Source: Candidatus Woesearchaeota archaeon
GTDB lineage: Archaea; Nanobdellota; Nanobdellia; Woesearchaeales; UBA12501
Length of the DNA: 8,520 nucleotides
Direction of reading: 5' to 3'
NCBI GenBank assembly: GCA_014729495.1
Contig: WJJV01000004.1
Coordinates: 1-8,520, forward strand
Shown: in pieces, positions 1-5,344 of the stretch
Layout: the number at the start of each line of letters is the position of its first letter
How positions within the stretch are numbered: position 1 is the stretch's first letter
Translations under genes and position numbers: made by a program
The notes under the pieces: model-generated
Seen by the model: only the letters and a program-made list of their open reading frames with translations
Databases searched by the model: none
Told to the model about the DNA's origin: nothing

Positions 1-54
1 CGAGCAATAGCCGTAATTGCTCAGGAGCTTCTGGACTCTGTGCATTGTGAATGA
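1..54 (+). CDS. possible C-terminal end of an unidentified protein (5' end outside window)
   Basis: Frame 1 is open from the left edge and reads RAIAVIAQELLDSVHCE before a TGA at 52-54. The other two plus-strand frames hit stops almost at once. The peptide would form a plausible amphipathic helix, as is common at protein ends. Seventeen codons are too few to identify a family, and an open frame this short can occur by chance. The stretch also contains a perfect 7-bp inverted repeat (2-8 with 16-22, 7-nt loop), so a non-coding role is the alternative. If coding, the gene converges on the tRNA, whose 3' end lies 13 nt away. Confidence 0.33.
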   Translation, partial: RAIAVIAQELLDSVHCE

Positions 55-67
55 ATAGTGAATATAG

Positions 68-175
68 AAGCCCCGCACGGAAGTGCGTGGCAGGGAACTT
101 TTTCATCCCAGACCATTTCGAACCGTGGTCATCCGGTCCAGAGCCGAATATCCTTGACCGCTAGACTACGGGGCT
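68..175 (-). tRNA. tRNA-Gln (anticodon CUG) with an insertion in the T-loop
   Basis: Read on the minus strand from 175, the acceptor strand AGCCCCG (175-169) pairs perfectly with CGGGGCT (75-69), leaving T as discriminator at 68. The D-arm follows (GTCT/GGAT with G-U pairs, loop containing AGCGGTCAA). The anticodon stem TTCGG/CCGGA closes a 7-nt loop CTCTGGA, which puts CTG at positions 34-36 and reads the Gln codon CAG. The T-stem CACGG (127-123) pairs with CCGTG (80-76), but 42 nt separate the two strands instead of 7, so about 35 nt must be removed. CCA is not encoded. The mature RNA would be about 73 nt. The identity is confident; the exact ends of the insertion are not. Confidence 0.88.
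82..116 (-). other. putative 35-nt tRNA intron in the T-loop
   Basis: Removing 35 nt after TTCGAA (122-117) rejoins a normal loop TTCGAA-T and a perfect 5-bp T-stem. The inserted RNA can fold into its own hairpin: UGGU (115-112) with GCCA (91-88), then after a small internal loop GGGA (109-106) with UCCC (96-93). Archaea are known to have non-canonical tRNA introns, including in the T-arm, cut by the EndA splicing endonuclease at bulge-helix-bulge motifs. I could not draw a canonical 3-4-3 bulge-helix-bulge here, so the ends may shift by one or two bases. An alternative stem CGCAC/GTGCG around a TTCC loop competes at the 3' junction. Confidence 0.6.
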
Positions 176-198
176 GTAAGGCCTTGGAATTAGGGGGC

Positions 199-210
199 AT
201 ATTTAAATAT
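199..210. promoter_or_regulatory. palindromic TATA box (box A) shared by tRNA-Gln and the methyltransferase pair
   Basis: ATATTTAAATAT is a perfect 12-bp palindrome centred at 204.5. Its centre is about 27.5 bp upstream of the ATG at 232 on the plus strand and about 29.5 bp upstream of the tRNA 5' end at 175 on the minus strand. Both distances fit the usual archaeal spacing of box A to the transcription start. It implies a leaderless mRNA rightwards and a tRNA transcript with almost no 5' leader leftwards. A second AT-rich stretch at 225-231 is too close to the ATG to drive this gene. Confidence 0.65.
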
Positions 211-231
211 AACGCTTGAATTCCTTTATAT

Positions 232-1029
232 ATGACAGGTTGGGATAAGGACAGATTCGTGCATTACTGGAAGCATTATCTGCCTCCTGCAAGGCCTTCA
301 GAGTCAGAGCTGGAGTTCTTCAGGAAAAAGATATCTGAGAGAAAAGGCGAGGAGAAGCCAAAAGTCCTTATTCTGGGCTCAACTATTGAGTTCAGGAATC
401 TCTGCAGTGAGCTTGGGGCTGAGGTCATATGCCTTGATTTCAGCAGGTATAATTATGATTACCTAAGCAAGGATGTCAAGGAAAAAGACAATTTTGCTGA
501 GGGCTCATGGACTGACACAGTCCTTGATGAGAGATTTGATTTCATACTTGGAGATAATGTGATTAATGTAATCCCAAAAGAGGATGCAGAAAGACTGCTG
601 AGAAACTGCTCAAAGATGCTCAAGCCAGAAGGAAGGCTCATGCTCAGGACAGATGTAAGAGAGAAAGGCGAGAGATACACACCAGAAGAGGCTGTTAAAG
701 GATATGAGAATCTTCCGCCAGAAGAGTTCTATTCATTTGTCACAATAAGACTGCACCTTGCTGTGTATGATTTTGACAAGGATTATGCTGTGATAGGTGA
801 TGTCTGGAAAGCTGCAAAAGACCTTCATGACAGAGGAATCATAACAGAATCACAACTGGACATGTTCACAAGGATGTCATACAAGGATAGGGATTTCAGG
901 TTCTTCATCCCATTGAAAGAGTGGTTTGAGGACGTGGCATCAGGAATAGTGGATATTGATGATATAGGATATGGAACCGAAGCATTCCTTAAGAGGAGAC
1001 ATCCAATCTATGTGCTGAAACTAAAATAG
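232..1029 (+). CDS. class I SAM-dependent methyltransferase-like protein, first paralogue
   Basis: A predicted soluble protein of 265 aa with a Rossmann-type methyltransferase core at about residues 43-140. Motif I is VLILGSTIEFRN (45-56), with one glycine in place of the common GxGxG. The acidic end of strand 2 is D69 in ICLDF. An EGSW turn lies at 90-93. Motif IV is FDFILGDNVINV (102-113), and the LKPEGRLMLR strand is 130-139. The N-terminal HYWKHYLPPARPSESEL segment resembles a methyltransferase group with an RPSxxD/E entry helix and a GDGSLN-like motif IV. The substrate is unknown. The C-terminal 120 residues are family-specific. The start at 232 is chosen because the TATA box places transcription initiation at or next to this ATG and no Shine-Dalgarno site precedes it. 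It heads a two-gene operon with its paralogue 22 nt downstream. A SAM-binding protein that has lost catalysis is possible. Confidence 0.8.
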   Translation: MTGWDKDRFVHYWKHYLPPARPSESELEFFRKKISERKGEEKPKVLILGSTIEFRNLCSELGAEVICLDFSRYNYDYLSKDVKEKDNFAEGSWTDTVLDERFDFILGDNVINVIPKEDAERLLRNCSKMLKPEGRLMLRTDVREKGERYTPEEAVKGYENLPPEEFYSFVTIRLHLAVYDFDKDYAVIGDVWKAAKDLHDRGIITESQLDMFTRMSYKDRDFRFFIPLKEWFEDVASGIVDIDDIGYGTEAFLKRRHPIYVLKLK

Positions 1030-1038
1030 ATTTATCAA

Positions 1039-1045
1039 GAGGGGG
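1039..1045 (+). promoter_or_regulatory. ribosome binding site of the second methyltransferase-like gene
   Basis: GAGGGGG lies 6 nt before the ATG at 1052, in the 22-nt gap between the two paralogues. It partly matches the archaeal anti-Shine-Dalgarno complement (GAGG). The first gene of the operon has no such site, which fits a leaderless first gene and an SD-led second gene on one mRNA. Confidence 0.6.
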
Positions 1046-1051
1046 CAAGCA

Positions 1052-1852
1052 ATGCCAAAAGACTGGAGTGAGGAGTTTGTGCATCACTGGAAGTATTTTA
1101 TAGGCCCAGCCAGGCCCGGACCTTCTGAGCTGGAGAAGATCAGGCAGAAGATTCTTGAGAAAGGAGAGGATGCAAAGGTGCTTATCCTTGGCTCAACATC
1201 AGAGTACAGGAATCTTCTTGGAGAGCTTGGAATCCCGGTTACCCTGATTGACTTCAAGAGATACAATTATGAGCATCTGTCTGATGAAGTGGAGAACATG
1301 CCACAGGAAAGATTCATTGAAGGCGACTGGCTCAGCACAGTATTGGATGAGAAGTTTGATATAATACTGGCGGACAATGTGCTGAATATTGTTTGCAAGA
1401 AAGATCTTAGAGAACTCCTTAAGAATGTCTCAAAGATGCTTGAGCCCAACGGTTATTTTCTCCCAAGAACCTATATAAGGCGCAAAGGAGAGAAGATAGA
1501 TCCGGTCAAGGTTATTGAGAAATACAGGGAGAAAAGAGATGGTGAAAGCTTCTACACATGGACAGCGCGGGACCTGTATATTGCAGTTTATGATACAGAG
1601 AAAGACTGCGCTACACTGAAGGATGTCTGGACACTGATCAAATCACTGCATGACAAAGGGCTTTTTACAGACAGAGAACTTGAGGAATGGAGAAAGAATT
1701 CCTTTGAGAACAGGGAGTTAACATTCTATATGCCTTCTGAGGATGACCTGGACAAGGCATTGAAGGAGTTCTTCAGGATAGTTGAAGTCTTCAATGGAAC
1801 TGAAGAATATTTAAAGGGAGATGTTCCGCTGCATATACTGAAACCAAAATGA
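1052..1852 (+). CDS. class I SAM-dependent methyltransferase-like protein, second paralogue
   Basis: A 266-aa paralogue of the preceding gene, similar along the full length (roughly 45% identical by eye). Shared blocks are FVHHWK...GPARP (9-22), motif I VLILGSTSEYRN (43-54), D67 in LIDF followed by KRYNY, GDW (91-93), motif IV FDIILADNVLNIV (102-114) and LEPNGYFLPR (130-139). The C-terminal half is also shared (LYIAVYD, DVWTLIKSLHDKGL). Differences in the cofactor region include GDN to ADN and KPEG to EPNG. This suggests an old tandem duplication with separate substrates, or one active and one partner copy forming a heterodimer (inference). Translation probably uses the GAGGGGG site. The gene ends 85 nt before the convergent UPF0182 gene; I see no strong terminator there, only short T runs on each strand. 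Confidence 0.8.
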   Translation: MPKDWSEEFVHHWKYFIGPARPGPSELEKIRQKILEKGEDAKVLILGSTSEYRNLLGELGIPVTLIDFKRYNYEHLSDEVENMPQERFIEGDWLSTVLDEKFDIILADNVLNIVCKKDLRELLKNVSKMLEPNGYFLPRTYIRRKGEKIDPVKVIEKYREKRDGESFYTWTARDLYIAVYDTEKDCATLKDVWTLIKSLHDKGLFTDRELEEWRKNSFENRELTFYMPSEDDLDKALKEFFRIVEVFNGTEEYLKGDVPLHILKPK

Positions 1853-1937
1853 GGAGTCTTTAAAGGTAATAATTCATATAAGAATTTATCAGGTCACAAA
1901 ACAGAATAAGGTGGTTATGACCATAGATTAAAACCAG

Positions 1938-4604
1938 CTATCCTTTCAGCTCTTTCAGAACTTCCCCTAATTTATCAAAATTCTCCCCAAATGCCTGCCA
2001 GTCATTTCCCATGGATTCAAGTATATTATCATAATACCTGTCAGCTTCCTGTATGAGCTCTTCCTGTGTCCTTCCTTTCTCTCCAGTATCAACCTCTGCT
2101 CTGCCGAACAATGCTTCTAATGCTATGTCGAGTGTCTCTTCCATGACAACTTTTTCGCCGTCTGATACAAGAACCCTCTTCATTTCTGGAATCTCTCCCT
2201 GCTCAGCCTGGAGATACAGCGGCTCTATATAAAGGACACTCTCATCTATAGGTATGACAAGAAGGTTCCCTCTTGTTACCCTGGATCCCCTTTGCGACCA
2301 TAGAGTGAGCTGCTGTGATATCTCAGAGTCCTGATCAAATTTAGCCTCTATCTGGGACGGACCATACACGAGCTTGTCCTTCGGGAACTTGTAGACAAGC
2401 AGTTTTCCATAATTCTTTCCATCAGACCTTGCAGCCATCCATGCTATCATATTATCTTTCCTGATCGGAGTGAATGGGGTCATGAGTATGAACTCAGGCT
2501 CTTCCTCTTCAGGCAGATTTATTATGATGTAATAGGGTTCCATCTGGACCTGCTGTCCTGTGCCGTATATCTCGTTGGGTATTTCCCATGCATCCTCCTT
2601 GTTGTAGAATACCACCGGATCCTCCATGTGATATGTCTGATACATTTCTGCCTGTATTGAGAACAGGCCTTCAGGGTATCTTACGTGCTTCTTGAGCCCT
2701 TCAGGCATGGAACTGAATTTTGCGAATTGATTCGGGAATATCCTTGCATAAGTCTTTACTATAGGGTCGGATTCATCAATAACATAGTATGTGACAGAAC
2801 CGTCGTAAGCGTCTACAACTACCTTCACTGAATTCCTTATATAGTTCATCCCTGTAGTGTCTGCCTTCTCGGAGTAAGGGTATCTTGAGGTGACTGTATA
2901 AGCATCCTGTATCCAGTGCATTCTTCCCTGATCTATCACAAGATAAGGGTCATTATCAAGCATAAGGAACGGCATCACTTTATTTATTCTGTCCTTTATG
3001 CTTCTCTTGAAAAGTATCTTGCTCTGAGGCTTAACATCTGATGAAAGCAGTATCTTTATATCAGTGAATCTTACAGCCATCATCAGCTTCTTGAAAAAGC
3101 TGTCAAGCACCACCCCACCATCACCATCATACTGCATATACTCATTGGTGTTGCCTTTAGGGTAATCAAACTCTTTTGTATCTGTGTTCACGAGGACAAA
3201 AGTATTGGACTGCTCCCCATAGTATATCTGGGGCTTGTCTATCATGAGGTTCTCATCCTCAACAGAGTATACAGGAGGGATATCTTTTATCAGGTATTCC
3301 GGCAGACCTGCTTCAGTCACATCATTCACCGGACTCATGACAATGCCATAGCCGTGAGTGTATATCATATGGAGGTTTACCCAGGTCTTTGCATTAGAAG
3401 CTATCTTATTCTGGTTCAGCTCTCTCGGCGACAGCATGACTTCAGTATATTCCCCGCTGATATTATATCTGTCTATGTCAATTCCTGCAAGATCATAATA
3501 CAATCGAATCTCCTGTGTCTGCTTATATGTCTGAGTCAAAGGGCGCCAGTCAAGCAGCCTGACATTATCCAGTGTTGACGATGCCTCTTTAAGTATGCTC
3601 TTATCTATAGGCTGCACCTCAAAATCCTTGTTTTCTATATCATCTATCCCATAAGCCATCCTTGTAAACTTGATATTCCTCTCTATGTATGGTGTCTCAA
3701 GATTGATCTCATTAGGGGATACCTTAAGTGACTGCACTATTCCAGGTATAACAGACATCCCTATAAAGAATATCGCGATGTACCCTCCTATTGCAATCAT
3801 GAGAATATGCCTTTTACTCATTTTCTTGGCCAGAAAAGCCCATAGCGCGAAAATAACTGCTACAATGAGAGCAAGAACTATCATTATCTTTATGGCAGGA
3901 AGCACTACAGCCACATCAGTGTAGCCAGCACCGACCACTATGCCTTTTTCTGAATACATTATTGAGAATTTTGAGAGGTGGTGCCTTATCGCTACCATAA
4001 TGAAAGCAAGAGCTCCCAGAATACCCAGGTGCGTGACAGGCTTTTTTCCCAGCTTTGGCATCTGCACAGGCTGAGGCTGCTCAGCATGCATCCTATTAAT
4101 TCCCGCAAGTCTTGTCAGGCTGCTTCTCAGATAGTCTGCAGCCACAACCAATATTGTAAGGATGATGCACCAGAATGCGATGCCCCACACAGCATTGAAG
4201 AATGGCAGAGAAAATACGTAGAATGCGATGTCCTTCATGAACACAGGATCCTGTATGCCGAATCCTGACTGGTACTGGTATTGCAGCAGTCTGAACCAGT
4301 GATTATGCCCCATAAGGCCCACAAACAATGCCAGCACTGCACTCACACCCAGCTTCAGCTTAATGCTGGTCTTGGATCCAGTGATCCAGAGATTGACTGC
4401 CATGAATATAAAGAAAAGAGCAGCTATCACAGCAAATAACGTCAATTTTGCCTTCAGGCTGACCATAAATATTGTCCTGAAGCCGAGAGCGTCAAACCAC
4501 CAGTAGTCTGTGAGAAGTCTTGCTATGGTAGTAATGAATGTTAAAAGAAGTATAATAAGTGCGATTATTATGCTGCTTATCCACCTCCTGAGCTCCATAG
4601 GCAT
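1938..4604 (-). CDS. UPF0182 family (COG1615) integral membrane protein
   Basis: An 888-aa protein that matches UPF0182 throughout; the family occurs in bacteria and archaea and has no established function. About seven membrane segments lie near residues 9-30, 51-73, 86-103, 135-157, 190-206, 232-258 and 266-290, followed by a large, probably extracytoplasmic domain of about 550 residues. Family blocks visible are DYWWFDALGFRTIF (33-46), DPVFMKDIAFYVFSLPFF (119-136), THGYG (416-420), NSVKVVVDAYDGSVTYYV (591-608), HVRYPEGLFSIQ (640-651) and MTPFTPIRKDNMIAWMA (708-724). A charged C-terminal helix with the usual NDWQAFGE segment ends the protein. It appears complete. The ATG at 4604 is followed by another at 4598; the TATA box at 4619-4630 places initiation nearer 4598, so the protein may start MELRRW, two residues shorter. 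It is divergent from bud32, and no partner gene is adjacent on its strand. Confidence 0.95.
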   Translation of the reverse strand: MPMELRRWISSIIIALIILLLTFITTIARLLTDYWWFDALGFRTIFMVSLKAKLTLFAVIAALFFIFMAVNLWITGSKTSIKLKLGVSAVLALFVGLMGHNHWFRLLQYQYQSGFGIQDPVFMKDIAFYVFSLPFFNAVWGIAFWCIILTILVVAADYLRSSLTRLAGINRMHAEQPQPVQMPKLGKKPVTHLGILGALAFIMVAIRHHLSKFSIMYSEKGIVVGAGYTDVAVVLPAIKIMIVLALIVAVIFALWAFLAKKMSKRHILMIAIGGYIAIFFIGMSVIPGIVQSLKVSPNEINLETPYIERNIKFTRMAYGIDDIENKDFEVQPIDKSILKEASSTLDNVRLLDWRPLTQTYKQTQEIRLYYDLAGIDIDRYNISGEYTEVMLSPRELNQNKIASNAKTWVNLHMIYTHGYGIVMSPVNDVTEAGLPEYLIKDIPPVYSVEDENLMIDKPQIYYGEQSNTFVLVNTDTKEFDYPKGNTNEYMQYDGDGGVVLDSFFKKLMMAVRFTDIKILLSSDVKPQSKILFKRSIKDRINKVMPFLMLDNDPYLVIDQGRMHWIQDAYTVTSRYPYSEKADTTGMNYIRNSVKVVVDAYDGSVTYYVIDESDPIVKTYARIFPNQFAKFSSMPEGLKKHVRYPEGLFSIQAEMYQTYHMEDPVVFYNKEDAWEIPNEIYGTGQQVQMEPYYIIINLPEEEEPEFILMTPFTPIRKDNMIAWMAARSDGKNYGKLLVYKFPKDKLVYGPSQIEAKFDQDSEISQQLTLWSQRGSRVTRGNLLVIPIDESVLYIEPLYLQAEQGEIPEMKRVLVSDGEKVVMEETLDIALEALFGRAEVDTGEKGRTQEELIQEADRYYDNILESMGNDWQAFGENFDKLGEVLKELKG

Positions 4605-4618
4605 CTATAGAGTTTTGG

Positions 4619-4630
4619 TTTATATAAATA
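4619..4630 (-). promoter_or_regulatory. TATA box of the UPF0182 gene
   Basis: Plus-strand TTTATATAAATA (minus strand TATTTATATAAA) is centred at 4624.5. That is about 20 bp before the first ATG (4604) and about 26 bp before the second in-frame ATG (4598). The second distance is the usual one for archaeal box A, which favours a leaderless start at 4598. No Shine-Dalgarno-like purine run precedes either ATG. Confidence 0.6.
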
Positions 4631-4702
4631 TTTTGGGGGTTTGTCCTTTTTTATATGCCTTACTTTTTTTGTGGTCAGGCACGCAGACATATCCTCAAAA
4701 AC

Positions 4703-4711
4703 ATTTAAAAA
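4703..4711 (+). promoter_or_regulatory. TATA box of bud32
   Basis: ATTTAAAAA is centred about 29 bp upstream of the ATG at 4736, which would give a transcript starting within a few bases of the start codon. There is no ribosome binding site between it and the ATG, so the mRNA is probably leaderless. A further AT run at 4647-4656 is a less well placed alternative. Confidence 0.55.
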
Positions 4712-4735
4712 GGGCCAGCTAATATCCTGTATAAG

Positions 4736-5344
4736 ATGCAAAAAATAGCTCAGGGAGCAGAAGCAAAGCTGTTCCAGGACAGGGAAGATATAATCAAGCA
4801 GAGATTCCAGAAGGAATACAGGCATCCTCTTATTGATAATCTGCTGAGGAAGCAGAGGACAAGGAGAGAGTCCAGGATACTTGAGAAGCTTGCAGCTGCT
4901 AATTTTCCTTCTCCAAGGATATCTGATTTTGATGACAAGAATATGGAGATAAGGATGGACATGATTGAAGGAAGCCTGATAAGGGATGTCCTGCATGAGA
5001 AGCATGCTGAGTTCAGCAGAGAGATAGGAAAGAGGATTGCACAACTGCACAATAAGGATATAATCCACGGAGATCTTACTACATCCAACATGATTCTTGC
5101 AAAGGAGACAAACAAGATAAATCTCATTGACTTCGGCCTTAGCTTTGTTTCTGAGAAGATAGAGGACAAAGCAGTTGATATCCATCTGCTCAGGCAGGCC
5201 CTTGAGTCAAAGCATCACACAATATCTGATGACTGCTTCTCAAATGCAGTCAAGGCCTACACAGAGAATGCGCTCAATGGAACAGCAGTTCTTGAAAGAC
5301 TGCAGAAGGTAGAGGTTCGGGGAAGGCACAAATCCAGGAAGTGA
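4736..5344 (+). CDS. bud32: KEOPS complex serine/threonine kinase-ATPase Bud32
   Basis: A 202-aa small RIO/piD261-type kinase. In KEOPS it works with Kae1, Cgi121 and Pcc1 to make the threonylcarbamoyl adenosine (t6A37) modification of ANN-decoding tRNAs, where Bud32 acts as an ATPase supporting Kae1. The N-terminus has the family nucleotide loop QGAEAKLF (6-13), the probable ATP lysine K21, and the hallmark stretch YRHPLIDNLLRKQRTRRE (28-45), whose E45 is the likely salt-bridge residue. The catalytic loop is HGDLTTSNM (111-119, D113 and N118), and the metal-binding DFG is 132-134. The basic C-terminal tail RGRHKSRK is typical of archaeal Bud32. It is not fused to Kae1, unlike in some euryarchaea; kae1 is not in this window. 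The stop TGA directly abuts the stop of the convergent protease gene. Confidence 0.95.
   Translation: MQKIAQGAEAKLFQDREDIIKQRFQKEYRHPLIDNLLRKQRTRRESRILEKLAAANFPSPRISDFDDKNMEIRMDMIEGSLIRDVLHEKHAEFSREIGKRIAQLHNKDIIHGDLTTSNMILAKETNKINLIDFGLSFVSEKIEDKAVDIHLLRQALESKHHTISDDCFSNAVKAYTENALNGTAVLERLQKVEVRGRHKSRK

Noticed and set aside
2..22. Perfect 7-bp inverted repeat GAGCAAT/ATTGCTC with a 7-nt loop, as a terminator or attachment site
   Set aside because: No T-run follows it, archaeal terminators do not need hairpins, and it lies in what may be the end of a coding frame. One short hairpin is not enough.
82..116. C/D box guide RNA inside the tRNA insertion (GGGATGAAA resembles a C box)
   Set aside because: The match to RUGAUGA is incomplete and no D box (CUGA) is found in the 35 nt.
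68..175. Reading the interrupted tRNA as a tRNA pseudogene
   Set aside because: All stems pair fully once 35 nt are removed and a well-placed TATA box remains, so a spliced functional tRNA is more likely.
1853..1937. Small RNA or regulatory element between the convergent methyltransferase and UPF0182 genes
   Set aside because: Only a 4-bp hairpin (TGGT-TATG-ACCA) and short T runs are visible, with no open frame of useful length. Nothing can be supported.
4577..5185. Long minus-strand open frame (202 aa) opposite bud32
   Set aside because: Its peptide is Cys/Leu-rich and unlike a folded protein, and it overlaps bud32, which has all kinase motifs, as well as the UPF0182 promoter. It is a shadow frame.
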